Below are positions 17,341 to 27,458 of a DNA stretch of 64,000 bases, in pieces (the stretch's first letter is position 1; the number at the start of each line of letters is the position of its first letter). The notes below the pieces were generated by a model. That model had not been told where the DNA came from and did no database searches. It was given only the letters and a program-made list of their open reading frames with translations. A program made the position numbers and the translations under genes. The stretch spans positions 1 to 64,000 of the forward strand of contig URUY01000021.1 of the NCBI GenBank assembly GCA_900551115.1. The letters are read 5' to 3'. Source of the stretch: an uncultured Lachnospiraceae bacterium. Lineage in GTDB: Bacteria; Bacillota; Clostridia; Lachnospirales; Lachnospiraceae.

Positions 17341-20223
17341 TTATTTTCCTCTTGATGTATACAGACTCTCAGGCGGTCCTAAATAAGAAACTGCAGGCCC
17401 CCTGTCTTCCCTGTAAAGAAACAGTCTCTCTGCCACCAGCCCGGCATCTGCAAGCAACAGTGAAATCTTATTGATTCCTTTTGTCAGAAAAACCTCGCTT
17501 TTGCAGATTCGCCTGTGTTTTAAAGCTCCCATGCTCCAGACCCGGTCCTCTGACTCTCCGGCTCTGTAGCCCTTTGGAACAGTGTTTTCGTAGAAAGCTG
17601 CTTCTTCATTTACCTTTATCCCGTAAAAAAGCTCTCCATTTCTCTTTAGGGGATTTACAGGTGCAAACCAGATTTCACAAATGTAACTGCCGGCCTCCTC
17701 TGTAAACAGACGGTAGGAAAGGGACGGCTCTTTACCCCTTATAAAATCTGCGGTATCCGGGTATGCCTTCATGCCGCAGCCGCTCACGCCGTAGTCAGCA
17801 AGCATTCTTATCTCACAGCCTTCCGGTTCCTTTTTTTCAAAGTAATGGCACGCCTCTATCACATACCCGGCCTTCCCCGGTAAAAATGTCATATCCGGCA
17901 GGTCCCTATTCCACTTTTTTGCCTTAAAAAGGATACTTACCGTCGTATCTCCATCCGTCACAAGTACTTCTGCGCTTTCCTCTGTACCGGAAAGCCTGCT
18001 TCTGTCACAGGAAAATAACACCTTTACACAATCCTCTACCGTTCCTTCTGTCCTGTCACAGGAAAGCCAGTCGCAGTCCGGTATGAAAATCCTATAGGAA
18101 AGAGTACCCGTTCCCGTATTGAAAATTTCAATTTCTGTCTGTGTATTCGGTTCATAAAGGAAATCTTCCATGACAAGCTGCATGGGCTTTCCGTAAACCT
18201 TATCGTAAACCGCTTCCCCTTCTGTGGCCGATACTGCCATTCTCGGTCTGTCAAAAGGCGTAACCATCATTCTTAACGGATACCGGCAGCCGTCCTCGTT
18301 CCATTTGGTAAAGCCTACGTGGGAGGCCAGTTCCATTCCCTTCCACTTGCCGTCTTTAAAGGATGCCCATTCGCTTTTCAGTTTTTTATCTCTTTCAATG
18401 CAGTCCGTAACCTTTTCTGCTAATACATTGGCCTGCTTTTTGCCCTGCAAGGCATACAGATAATTTTTAGATGCATACAGATGCATTTTTAAAAGATTAG
18501 CTGAAGCAGACGCCGCAAATCCAAACAGGCTGTAGCCTGCTTCCTTTTCCGAAAAAGGCAGGCCGCTCATAAAGGCTTCTGTCCTCTGCTCTAAAACCTC
18601 TGCCCTTTCAAGCATTCTGTCCGCCTCTTTATAATGGCAGGGGTGGTAAACAGACGGATTTAGGGCTTCCGGTCTTTGCAGACCGTTTAACCGTACCGTT
18701 TCTGTCAGTATCCATTCAGCCTCTGTAAGCTGCTCTTCTGACAGGCCTTCCCCAAAATGTTTTTTCAAAAGTGCTAATGTGTATTCCCTCTGTCTGCCCG
18801 GATGTTCCGTTCCAAAGCCTTCAAAATCATAGGCCAGGTTCATAAAATAGGTAAGGGGAAACTCATTGAATTTCAAATCTCCCACATTGACAATCCACAC
18901 CTTGCGTACACCGTAATCATATGCCTCACACATCTGCTCCCAGATTTTTGTAAGAGGCGTGGAATTCAGCCACTCATAGGATATGGGGCCGCCATGGTAA
19001 TCCAGATGATAATACATACCAAACCCACCGGGATGCTTTCGCATTTTTTCATCGGGAAGCGTCCGCATGTATCCGAAATTATCCTCACACAGCATAAGGA
19101 TAACATCCGAAAGCTCTTCCCATTCGCACAATCCTTCCGTATTGTCATCCCCGTAGTAATAGGGCTCCACTTCTTTATATAAGGCAAGCAGCATGGGCAG
19201 TGTCTTCCCATTCTTTTCGCCTGCTTTTAAGATTAATTTCTTCTGGCAATGGATGATATCCTTTAATAAATCAATGTTGTCCTTTAAAGTTGCCTCTTCT
19301 CCTAACACCTTGCTGTCCCGTTCTCCGCGCATGCCTATGGTAACCATGCTCTCCCAGCCGGCACTCCGTAAAAGGCCGTCTTCCCAATACTTTAAAAGAC
19401 CTTCCCTGTTTTTGGAAAAATTCCAGTCATTGCCGTAAATGCTGTCTTCTCCCCTGACCTTATCCCATTCCTCACTGGCACGCAGACATGGCTCATGATG
19501 GGAATTGCCAATCACAATACCATACATATCCGCCAGCTCTGCAGCCTGGCTTCCCGGACCGTCCAATGCAAAGGAAGAGGTCCACATGGCAGGCCACAGA
19601 TAATTGCCGTAAAGCCGCAGCAACAGTTCAAATACCTTATCGTACATTTTTGCCGTAAAGCCGCCGAAATGCTCCATGGTCCAGTTGCCGAAGCAGGGCC
19701 ATTCATCATTGATAAAAAATCCCCTGTACTGCACAGACGGTTCCCTGGCAATCTGTACCGCAGGCAGGGAAAGCACTATTTCCTTCTGTCTGCGGATTAC
19801 GGCATCTCCCCAAAAGCAGAGCGGTGATACCCCCATCAGCTCTGACAGGCGAAACATACCGTAAATTGTCCCTCTTTTATCGCTTCCTGCAATAATAAGC
19901 GCTCTTTTTACGCCGGGAAAGGGTTCCTCCAAAGAAAAGAAGCCGTATACCTCCCATTTTCCCTGTATACCGGACAAATCCAGCCTTCCTGCTGCCTCCA
20001 GCTTGTCAAGAAGGGGACTTTTTCCACACATGGCAAACAATACTGCCGTTTCTCCGAAAAGTGCTTCCCCCTCTGCCAAAATATTCACTTTTTCTGTTCT
20101 GCCGCATACGCTGTTAAAGTCCTCTGTGACTTTTTCTGCCACTCTTCGTATGCCTGCCTCTGTCCCTGCCTCTACGAAAAAGGCGGTACTTTCCCCTGTC
20201 TCTGCCAATACAAATCTGTTCAT
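17341..20223 (-). CDS. GH115 alpha-1,2-glucuronidase
   Basis: 960-residue GH115 enzyme. Members remove (4-O-methyl)glucuronic acid from both terminal and internal xylose residues, complementing GH67, which needs the non-reducing end. Family features include RGFFINDEWPCFGNW, IGMRGERDSKV, GGFGMYYHLDYHGGP and the long helical region after it, with a C-terminal beta-rich domain. No signal peptide is present, so it is cytoplasmic. The ATG has AAGGGG upstream. It is 15 bases after the esterase gene and 2 bases before the AraC gene, a tight operon. Confidence 0.93.
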   Translation of the reverse strand: MNRFVLAETGESTAFFVEAGTEAGIRRVAEKVTEDFNSVCGRTEKVNILAEGEALFGETAVLFAMCGKSPLLDKLEAAGRLDLSGIQGKWEVYGFFSLEEPFPGVKRALIIAGSDKRGTIYGMFRLSELMGVSPLCFWGDAVIRRQKEIVLSLPAVQIAREPSVQYRGFFINDEWPCFGNWTMEHFGGFTAKMYDKVFELLLRLYGNYLWPAMWTSSFALDGPGSQAAELADMYGIVIGNSHHEPCLRASEEWDKVRGEDSIYGNDWNFSKNREGLLKYWEDGLLRSAGWESMVTIGMRGERDSKVLGEEATLKDNIDLLKDIIHCQKKLILKAGEKNGKTLPMLLALYKEVEPYYYGDDNTEGLCEWEELSDVILMLCEDNFGYMRTLPDEKMRKHPGGFGMYYHLDYHGGPISYEWLNSTPLTKIWEQMCEAYDYGVRKVWIVNVGDLKFNEFPLTYFMNLAYDFEGFGTEHPGRQREYTLALLKKHFGEGLSEEQLTEAEWILTETVRLNGLQRPEALNPSVYHPCHYKEADRMLERAEVLEQRTEAFMSGLPFSEKEAGYSLFGFAASASANLLKMHLYASKNYLYALQGKKQANVLAEKVTDCIERDKKLKSEWASFKDGKWKGMELASHVGFTKWNEDGCRYPLRMMVTPFDRPRMAVSATEGEAVYDKVYGKPMQLVMEDFLYEPNTQTEIEIFNTGTGTLSYRIFIPDCDWLSCDRTEGTVEDCVKVLFSCDRSRLSGTEESAEVLVTDGDTTVSILFKAKKWNRDLPDMTFLPGKAGYVIEACHYFEKKEPEGCEIRMLADYGVSGCGMKAYPDTADFIRGKEPSLSYRLFTEEAGSYICEIWFAPVNPLKRNGELFYGIKVNEEAAFYENTVPKGYRAGESEDRVWSMGALKHRRICKSEVFLTKGINKISLLLADAGLVAERLFLYREDRGPAVSYLGPPESLYTSRGK

Positions 20224-20238
20224 TCTCTACCCCTTGGC

Positions 20239-22137
20239 TTATTCACTTAAAAAGCAGGACGCCGGCAATCCTTCTGCATTATACAGATTGGCCTCAGTCG
20301 GGTCGTCATTCCATGCATAACGGCACTTCTTTGGGCTTTCCACTTCGCCGCACCAGGCAGATACCGTATCGCCCTCTGTAAAAGCCTTTGCCTTATAAAA
20401 TACCCCGTCCGCTCCTGCAAGCTCCACCCCGTAAACTTCCCCTTTTGTACCTTTCGCTGCAAGACCGCTTCCTGTATTTGTAAAGGTAATTCTTACCTTG
20501 TTTTCTTCTATCTGTATGCCGTCATATAAAGGACCGCTGCATACCACATCCTCACCGTAAGCCATTTTTTCCATGGCGAGGGCAAGCCGCTCTCCCAATA
20601 CAAGCTTGTTCTGTGGGTGCAAATCGTTATATTCCCCAATATCTGCTGCCGATACCATTGCCGTACCGGGAATGGTAAGAGACCGCCGCTGTTCATTCCG
20701 AAGCACCGCCCATGCAGTCCCGGTACAGGGAACCCTGCTGTCCGAAAAGCCTGCAAGCTGAACGTAGACAATGGGCAGAGACGGATTTTTAAAAAGCTGT
20801 CGCCAGTCAAAAACCGCCCTGTCAAAATAATCGCTGTATCCTTCCGGCTTGTGGGTATTGGATTCGCCCTGATAAAACGCCATTCCCTTAAAGGTATGTC
20901 CTGCAAGAGGTGATAGCATACCGTTGTAAAGCCCTGAGGCTTTATACTGGAAAAACGTCAAATCCGGCAGTACCGGCATTGTCCTTACAATCCGGTAATC
21001 CCATACGCCGGAGAGTGAAACCGTCTCCCCGCCGCACCTGACATAATAAGGCTTTCCCGGAATAAAACCGCCCGTTTCCCTAAAAACAAACATCTCTATC
21101 TTTATATGATTGCTTCCCTTTTTTAAATAGGCTGCCGGAAAATCATATTTTCTGGGCGGATACCGGTAACCGGTTTCTCCCACAGGATGACCGTTTATAT
21201 AAACCTTATCCGCGTCCACAATGGCACCAAGATACACTCTGGCACTATCCTCTGATACCTCGTCTAAGTAAAATTCCTTTTCCAGAATAAGGCTGCCGTG
21301 AAACCCTGAAAGTGCCGTCCCTTCCCAAAGTCCGGGTACGGTAATCTCACCGCTTGCCCCTAAAGGCACCTCTGCAAACTGCCCCGCCTGCTCATACCAT
21401 TCCTTCTGCTCTTTTTCTTCCTGCTTCTGTATTCCTTCTATGTAACCTGCTTTCCTGCACAGCTCTATTTCTCCTGCAAATTCGGAAAGCTCCCTTATCG
21501 TTTCTTCACTGCACCATGCCTGGATAGGCGTTCCGCCGATGGCTGCCCGCACAAGGCCTATGGGAACCCTGTATTTTTCATAAAGCGCGCGGGCCATGAA
21601 AAAGCCTGCTGCCCCAAAGGAAAGTAACGGCTGTCCTGACGCCTGTTTCCACTCTCCCCCTGTAAGCTCCTTTATCGGACCTGTAAAATCATATACCATG
21701 GGCACGGCAAACTCTCTGATTAAAGGATAATCTGAAGCGGCAACCACTTTTTCCGTCACATCAAGCGTCCGCATTACCGGCAATTCCATATTGGACTGGC
21801 CTGATAAAAGGAACACATCCCCAAAGGCTGCGTCCTTTATCTCCATCCTGTCCGCAGGGCTGTCACTCCTGTTTCCGTTTCCATTACTATTTCCGTTGTT
21901 TTCACCTGCCGGATATTCTTCAAAAAGAAGGGTTACGCCGTCCGCCGCAGGAAACGGCGGCAGGGTCAGTATAAAGGCACCCGCCCCGTCAGCCTGCCCT
22001 TCTATCCGTGCATTCTTCCCCTGCAAATCCTTTACCGTTACAATAATACGGCTTTCCGGCTTCGCAGTACCCTTTATAAGATTCTCCGCATCCCTCTGCA
22101 ACACCATTCCATCTGAAAAAAACGGTGATAACTTCAT
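20239..22137 (-). CDS. SGNH acetylesterase (sialate O-acetylesterase-like), probable acetylxylan esterase
   Basis: 632-residue SASA-domain esterase without signal peptide. The SGNH hydrolase core is split: S115 in LLSGQSNMELP, the second block AAIGGTPIQAWCS, and DIGEYNDLHPQNK carrying the Asp-x-x-His-like element. A jelly-roll domain resembling a GH2 sugar-binding module (DADKVYINGHPVGETGYRYPP) is inserted between blocks, a layout reported for CE20-type xylan/xyloglucan acetylesterases. A Gly/Asn-rich loop lies near residues 80-90. GGAG eight bases upstream sets the start at MKLSPFF. Removal of acetyl groups from imported xylo-oligosaccharides is the inferred role. Confidence 0.82.
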   Translation of the reverse strand: MKLSPFFSDGMVLQRDAENLIKGTAKPESRIIVTVKDLQGKNARIEGQADGAGAFILTLPPFPAADGVTLLFEEYPAGENNGNSNGNGNRSDSPADRMEIKDAAFGDVFLLSGQSNMELPVMRTLDVTEKVVAASDYPLIREFAVPMVYDFTGPIKELTGGEWKQASGQPLLSFGAAGFFMARALYEKYRVPIGLVRAAIGGTPIQAWCSEETIRELSEFAGEIELCRKAGYIEGIQKQEEKEQKEWYEQAGQFAEVPLGASGEITVPGLWEGTALSGFHGSLILEKEFYLDEVSEDSARVYLGAIVDADKVYINGHPVGETGYRYPPRKYDFPAAYLKKGSNHIKIEMFVFRETGGFIPGKPYYVRCGGETVSLSGVWDYRIVRTMPVLPDLTFFQYKASGLYNGMLSPLAGHTFKGMAFYQGESNTHKPEGYSDYFDRAVFDWRQLFKNPSLPIVYVQLAGFSDSRVPCTGTAWAVLRNEQRRSLTIPGTAMVSAADIGEYNDLHPQNKLVLGERLALAMEKMAYGEDVVCSGPLYDGIQIEENKVRITFTNTGSGLAAKGTKGEVYGVELAGADGVFYKAKAFTEGDTVSAWCGEVESPKKCRYAWNDDPTEANLYNAEGLPASCFLSE

Positions 22138-22190
22138 AGCTCTCACTCCTTTGAAAAACACGATAATCCTTTGCCAGCTATAACAATCCT

Positions 22191-23333
22191 TTACCAGATT
22201 CTATAATTTCCGCTCAAGGCAAGCAATGCAAAAAAGTAGAGACAGTTGTCATAATATCTTCTGTTCCCGGTGCGGAGAGGCGTCTCAAAAAACCGTTTCA
22301 CCCAGCTTTCAGCAATCCCTCCCTCACAGGCAAGCGCACCCTGGGCATTTGCTGCAAGCAGCCCTATGGGATGCAGTGCTTCTCCGGAAAGTTGCGTACC
22401 GTCTGTTTCATAGACGCCAAAGTACGCCGCATAAGCATCTCCGAAAAAGGCAAGCAGCCTTTCTGCCGCTTTTCTTTGTCCCACATCCGTATGAAACCAT
22501 TCATAATCAAGTCCGATGTTTGCCACTGTACGGTAAGCATCGGAATAAAACCAGTCATGCCTGTCCTTTGTCCATGAAAGCGGACGGCGCATGGGGCTGC
22601 CGTCAAACTCAGCATATTCTGCGGAAAGCCCCGTTACCGGATGGCACGCTGCCACGAGATATTTTCTGCTCTCTGCTGCCGCCGTTTTCCAAAACTCTCT
22701 GTCTTTTTCATCTGCCCACAGGGCAAACAGCTCATAAAAATGCGGCAGATGATAGGACGGGTCCGTAAAATCGCTTCCCGGCACAAACAGAATCTGATGG
22801 TTTTCAAGATTCCACATGGGCGTACCCGGTCTGCCGTTTTCACCCTTGTGCAGACACGCCTTTAAAATTTCCCGTGCTTCCCGGGAATAGCAAAAAATCC
22901 CTTCGCCGTCTCCCCATCTGTGGGATGCAAAAAACAGTGCCATGGCAAAATATTCCTCGCCGTCCGGAGCCGGTCCATAGGCATTCTTCGTACCGTCCAA
23001 TGCACAGGACCATGCAAAATACCCCTCATTTTCTCCTTCATCCATCCACATATAGGTCTTCGCCCATTTCCAGATACGGTCAAACTCTTCTTTTTTGTCA
23101 AGCTGTACACACAGCATCATACCATAGGACATGCCCTCTGTGCGAACATCCAGATTGCCGGTATCCACAAGATATCCCATGTCCGCTCCCACCGGGTGAT
23201 ATATACGTTCTTCTTCACTGCCGTAGAAAAAGGTCAGAAAAACCGCCTCCAGCTTTCTTTCGACTGCCTCTTTGCTTATTCCGATTTCGGCAAAAACATT
23301 TCTGTATTCCTGTTTATATATAGAATTGTTCAT
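22191..23333 (-). CDS. GH8 reducing-end xylose-releasing exo-oligoxylanase (Rex-like)
   Basis: 380-residue GH8 enzyme, first gene of the xylan operon. Size, lack of signal peptide and context match Rex enzymes, which release xylose from the reducing end of short xylo-oligosaccharides in the cytoplasm. The acid is E66 in RTEGMSYGM and the candidate base is D265 in FYSDAYR; DGEEYFAMALFFASHRWGDG is a GH8 core signature. GGGGGAG eight bases upstream supports the start. Together with GH3 from the non-reducing end this gives attack from both ends of the oligosaccharide. Confidence 0.92.
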   Translation of the reverse strand: MNNSIYKQEYRNVFAEIGISKEAVERKLEAVFLTFFYGSEEERIYHPVGADMGYLVDTGNLDVRTEGMSYGMMLCVQLDKKEEFDRIWKWAKTYMWMDEGENEGYFAWSCALDGTKNAYGPAPDGEEYFAMALFFASHRWGDGEGIFCYSREAREILKACLHKGENGRPGTPMWNLENHQILFVPGSDFTDPSYHLPHFYELFALWADEKDREFWKTAAAESRKYLVAACHPVTGLSAEYAEFDGSPMRRPLSWTKDRHDWFYSDAYRTVANIGLDYEWFHTDVGQRKAAERLLAFFGDAYAAYFGVYETDGTQLSGEALHPIGLLAANAQGALACEGGIAESWVKRFFETPLRTGNRRYYDNCLYFFALLALSGNYRIW

Positions 23334-23376
23334 AAGCGGTTCTCCCCCTAAAACACTCTTCTCAGACTTTATCTTT

Positions 23377-23430
23377 ATTATAAAGTTCTTTCAAAAAACA
23401 GGCTTACCAAAGAATGTGAATTGCTGCTCA
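23377..23430 (-). promoter_or_regulatory. promoter of the GH8-first xylan operon with partial activator site
   Basis: On the minus strand a perfect -10, TATAAT (23377-23382), lacks a matching -35. TGAGCAG (23424-23430), the same core as the 14-base element at 1617 and 8741, lies about 40 bases upstream. This again looks like an activator-dependent promoter. Confidence 0.45.
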
Positions 23431-23465
23431 AATATTGCTAATTTTACAGAAATGACAGAAAATGC

Positions 23466-23499
23466 AAAAAGAAGCGGTCCCCATTGACCGCTTCCTTTT
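23466..23499 (-). terminator. terminator of the chemoreceptor gene
   Basis: On the minus strand GGAAGCGGTC pairs with GACCGCTTC around a short AATGGG loop and is followed by TTTTT. It separates the chemoreceptor gene from the xylan operon promoter. Confidence 0.82.
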
Positions 23500-23507
23500 C
23501 TTAATCA

Positions 23508-25619
23508 TTACACTGTAAAAGATGCAATTCCTGTTTTCAGCCCTTCCATATTTTCATGCAGAGCGTCTGCCGTATTTCTGAGTTCTTCCACATGCTCCAT
23601 CAGACCCTCTGAGGTAGAATTCACCACTGCTGCGGAGGCTGCCGTTTCCTCAATGACCGCCGATATACTCTCGATAGCCTGCAAGGCAGCTACCCTTTCC
23701 GTTTCCGCCATTTTAGTATTTCCGGTTATGCTTTCCATCAAGGTACGCAGCCTGCCCATATATTCCTGGACCGCACGGAAGGCCGCCTGTACATCTTCTA
23801 CCGCGCCGGACTGCAGGGCCACCATTCTGCGGGATTCTTCCGCATGGGATACGCTTGTCTGCGTACTCTTTCTGATACCCTCTACCGTTTTTCGGATATT
23901 ACCGCTTGCTATGGCAGAACCTTCCGCAAGCTTTCTGATTTGTTCTGCCACCACGGCAAAGCCCCGTCCGCTTTCTCCTGCTCTTGCTGCCTCAATGGAA
24001 GCATTTAAGGAAAGGAGATTGGTCTCTCCCGAAAGCTGGTTGATAGTATCCACAAAGGAGTCAATCTGCTCAAATTCTTTCTGCAAAAGCATAATGCTTT
24101 CCCCTACCCGGTCAGTAATATCAGCCGTTGCCTGCGCCCTTTCATCCAGAGCCTGTACGGTACTGATGCCCTCTATAAGCCGGCTGTCCGTCTGTTTGAT
24201 GACCTGCTCAATTTCGCCGATACCACCGGTAATAAGCTGTATTTCTTCCGACAGCTTATCCGTTTTTTTCAGACATTCCTGTGCATTTTCCGCCTGTACC
24301 TCCATGCCCGCATGTATCTCACCGATAGCATTTGTAATATTTTCCGAATACTCCTCTATAACACCGGATACCTTGGTTACCGCATCCGTGCTGCCCTGTA
24401 CCAAAAGCGTAGAGGACGCCACCTCCTTTACCAAGCACCTGGTATTAAGCACCATATGGTTTAAGGACTGTCCCAATTCGGCAAATTCATCCCTGCCGCG
24501 CACCCTTACCTGTGCAAGCAGATTTCCTTCTGCTACCTTTCCCATATTCTTTGCTATGTGCTTCATATTCCGTCCCATGCGCCAGGACAACAATATGCCT
24601 GTCAATGCTGCTGCCGCACAGGCAAGCACCACCAGCAAAACGGTGATATCTTTAATACGGTCCGCCTGCTTCATTACAACCGCTTCCGGCACCAGCCCGC
24701 AAATCATATAGGTACCGTCTTCACTTCTGCTGTATAAAAAATAACAGGTTCTGCCCTTGTATTCCGTAATACAGAAGCCGGACGGCTGCTCTGCCCAAAG
24801 GCTTTCCTTATAGCAGGGCAATTCGGTAAATATACTTTCCTGGGTTTGGGGTATACATTCCCTGCCGCTTCCTGTCACCATACCCACGATGCCCTCTTCT
24901 CCCAGATTAATACCGGCAAGAAGTGTTTCCACCGCGCTCTTTTTCATATCTACAACTACATAGCCCGTCCTGCTTGCATTGGGACACAGGTAGGATAAAA
25001 TCATATCCTCCGGTTTTAAGGAAAGCTGTTCGTCCACCATGGCATGGGAATCCACCCACATGGCGTCATTGCTGCCATACTCTGCCTTCACAGCATCAGC
25101 CAGCGCCTGATAAAAGCCGGGCAAATCGGTCTTGCTGTACTCTACCTTTGTAGTAAGCAGACTGACGTTCTCCTTGGATATGATATGGATATTATTGATA
25201 AAAGCATTGCTCACCTGACTGTTGAACATCATATCCCTGGCATCATTCATAACCTCAGCCCGTTTCGCCGCATCGGCTTCCGCTCCATTTTCCTCATAGA
25301 GTCCAAGCAGGTATTTCCCTATATTTTCATCATTGGCATATTTGAAGGCTTCCGATTCAATAAACTCCATACCAAGCTCCACATATTTTACAGACATATT
25401 AAGGGTCTCTAATGTAGCCGTCTCATATTTTTCACGAAGTCCCTGTGCCGCGCTTTCATACGCCTTCATGCCTACCAGGATAACAAAAATAACCGGCACG
25501 CAAAAGCAAAGAAGTATCTGAATACCGATACCTATCTTTCCTTTTCTGCGCCCGGTTTTTTTCACATTTCTGTCAATTGCAGCTTTTTTCCCGCTTTTTC
25601 TCTGTTTTTCTTTTTTCAT
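23508..25619 (-). CDS. methyl-accepting chemotaxis protein
   Basis: 703-residue chemoreceptor. A basic N-terminus leads into a first membrane helix (about residues 31-50), an extracellular sensing domain of about 270 residues, a second helix (about 328-346), a HAMP segment and a long cytoplasmic coiled coil. The signalling tip NLLSLNASIEAARAGESGRG followed by FAVVAEQIRKLAEGSA is diagnostic. It would couple ligand binding outside to CheA/CheW. It has its own terminator and a GGGGATAAT ribosome binding site. Its place at the edge of the xylan locus suggests, but does not prove, that it senses xylan fragments or a binding protein loaded with them. Confidence 0.92.
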   Translation of the reverse strand: MKKEKQRKSGKKAAIDRNVKKTGRRKGKIGIGIQILLCFCVPVIFVILVGMKAYESAAQGLREKYETATLETLNMSVKYVELGMEFIESEAFKYANDENIGKYLLGLYEENGAEADAAKRAEVMNDARDMMFNSQVSNAFINNIHIISKENVSLLTTKVEYSKTDLPGFYQALADAVKAEYGSNDAMWVDSHAMVDEQLSLKPEDMILSYLCPNASRTGYVVVDMKKSAVETLLAGINLGEEGIVGMVTGSGRECIPQTQESIFTELPCYKESLWAEQPSGFCITEYKGRTCYFLYSRSEDGTYMICGLVPEAVVMKQADRIKDITVLLVVLACAAAALTGILLSWRMGRNMKHIAKNMGKVAEGNLLAQVRVRGRDEFAELGQSLNHMVLNTRCLVKEVASSTLLVQGSTDAVTKVSGVIEEYSENITNAIGEIHAGMEVQAENAQECLKKTDKLSEEIQLITGGIGEIEQVIKQTDSRLIEGISTVQALDERAQATADITDRVGESIMLLQKEFEQIDSFVDTINQLSGETNLLSLNASIEAARAGESGRGFAVVAEQIRKLAEGSAIASGNIRKTVEGIRKSTQTSVSHAEESRRMVALQSGAVEDVQAAFRAVQEYMGRLRTLMESITGNTKMAETERVAALQAIESISAVIEETAASAAVVNSTSEGLMEHVEELRNTADALHENMEGLKTGIASFTV

Positions 25620-25765
25620 ATTATCCCCGCCTTCGCACCAAAAGAATTATTCCCTGTCATATTTCCATTATATACCGCATATTGTGTCAGGTAACTGCAA
25701 AAACTATGGTGAAAAGCGTAATAATTAAAGATTTTGCTGCATAATATTCATACTATATCACAAAA

Positions 25766-27418
25766 CTATACCTGAAAACAGCTCCCTCCCACAAACTCCC
25801 TGCAAATGGAATTGTTGGGCAGGCTTTCACTGCTTACACCCAGAAAATAATCTAAAAACTTAAGCAGTCTTTTTGCTTCGTAATACTCAGGCTCCCCCTT
25901 TTTTATTCCGAAAAGCAGAGGCTCTGCAAACTGCTTCAGTACTGCAAGCTCATAAATCAGTGCCGAGTTGAACATGGCATCCGCACTCTCCTGAAAAGGG
26001 AATATGTTTTCTTCCTCTCCTCTTCTGACTGACGGCCACATCTGAATGGTACGTCTGGCGTCTGCGCCCCTGGTTCTTGCATCGCGCACCATCCTTCTTA
26101 AAAGTCGTACGTCCGTAGTGGGAATCCGGTTATGCTCGTCAATATTTAAGCTGGTCAGCGCACTGATATATATTTTGTACTTACTCTCCTCCGGCAAAGC
26201 ATAGGAGGTCTTGCCGTTTAAACCGTGAATCCCTTCTATTACCAGGACATCCTCTGCCCCCAATGTCAGTGTATTGCCCTTATACTCTCTCTTGCCGGTC
26301 TTAAAATTAAAGGAAGGCATCCGTACGGTCTTTCCCGAAAGCAACTCGCACATGTCTTTATTAAACTGCTCCACGTCAATAGCTTCAAGGCATTCAAAAT
26401 TATAATCCCCGTTTTCATCTCTTGGCGTAAACTCCCTGTTTACAAAATAATCATCCAGGCCAATGGGATGAGGGGTCATGCCCTGGGTACGGAGCTGTAT
26501 GGACAGGCGGTGGGAAAAACTGGTCTTGCCGGAGGAGGAGGGCCCTGCAATCATAATAAATTTAACATCGCCCCGCCTTACGATTTCCTTTGCAATTTCT
26601 CCGATTTTCCTTTCCTGCTCCGCTTCCTGCACCAAAATCATATCGCTGATGTTACCGGCACATATATGGTCGTTCAAGTCACCTACAGTTGAGATATTTA
26701 CCTTTTTGCCCCATTTTTCCGCATCTGAAAGCGTTTCAAACAAAAGCTTGCCGGATGGCAGCTCTGGTACGACATGAGGAGCTTTTCGTCCCGGCAGCAA
26801 CAGCATCATACCGTCCCTGTAAGGAACCAGGTCAAAATATTTTACATATCCCGCATGGGGCAGCATATAACCGTAGTAGTAATCAAAATAACCGTCCATT
26901 TCATAGATATTTACAAAAGAGCTTCTCCGGTATTTAAACAGCTTTTCCTTGTCTTCCATCCCTTTTTCCCGAAACAGCTCCATGGCGTCATCCATAGAAT
27001 AGGATTTCTTAAATAACGGCATTTTCTGTTCTGCCAGCGCCAGCATCCTGTTCTTAAATTTGTCTACAAGCTCTTTCGTAACAGTAAGGCTGCCGGTGCT
27101 GATATAACAGCCTTTTCCCACGGTAAATTCCACTCTGCAGTTTTGGGCGCATACAGCGCCTGCCACATCATATACGGCCTTCATAACCATCATGGTTGCC
27201 GTCCTTACATAGGTCTTGTTTCCCACGGCATCCTTTAATGTAAAAAATTCCAACGTACCGCTTCTTACAGCCTTTTTAAACAGCTCCCTGATTTTGCCGT
27301 TTACCGCCACCACTGCAATCTGGTTATCATAGGCAGGCTGATATTCTGCCACGATTTCTTCATAAGTGATGCCGCTCTTATACTGTCTTTCTTTTCCTTC
27401 TATTGTAAGTGTAATCAT
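25766..27418 (-). CDS. uridine-kinase-like nucleoside kinase with TGS-like N-terminus
   Basis: 550-residue protein. The N-terminal MITLTIEGKERQYKSGITYEEI is a ubiquitin-like TGS-type domain, followed by a region resembling the second domain of threonyl-tRNA synthetase. The C-terminal half is a P-loop kinase of the uridine kinase/phosphoribulokinase family with Walker A GPSSSGKTS near residues 292-300 and LVIEGIHGLNG. The start at MITLTIEG has AGAGG nine bases upstream; an ATG 18 codons earlier has no support. This fusion is common in Firmicutes but its true substrate is not established. It is last in the dgt-dnaG-rpoD-trmK-nif3 gene run. Confidence 0.85.
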   Translation of the reverse strand: MITLTIEGKERQYKSGITYEEIVAEYQPAYDNQIAVVAVNGKIRELFKKAVRSGTLEFFTLKDAVGNKTYVRTATMMVMKAVYDVAGAVCAQNCRVEFTVGKGCYISTGSLTVTKELVDKFKNRMLALAEQKMPLFKKSYSMDDAMELFREKGMEDKEKLFKYRRSSFVNIYEMDGYFDYYYGYMLPHAGYVKYFDLVPYRDGMMLLLPGRKAPHVVPELPSGKLLFETLSDAEKWGKKVNISTVGDLNDHICAGNISDMILVQEAEQERKIGEIAKEIVRRGDVKFIMIAGPSSSGKTSFSHRLSIQLRTQGMTPHPIGLDDYFVNREFTPRDENGDYNFECLEAIDVEQFNKDMCELLSGKTVRMPSFNFKTGKREYKGNTLTLGAEDVLVIEGIHGLNGKTSYALPEESKYKIYISALTSLNIDEHNRIPTTDVRLLRRMVRDARTRGADARRTIQMWPSVRRGEEENIFPFQESADAMFNSALIYELAVLKQFAEPLLFGIKKGEPEYYEAKRLLKFLDYFLGVSSESLPNNSICREFVGGSCFQV

Positions 27419-27458
27419 TCCCCGATACCTCTTTTCTTTATGCCGCCGCAAACATCTT

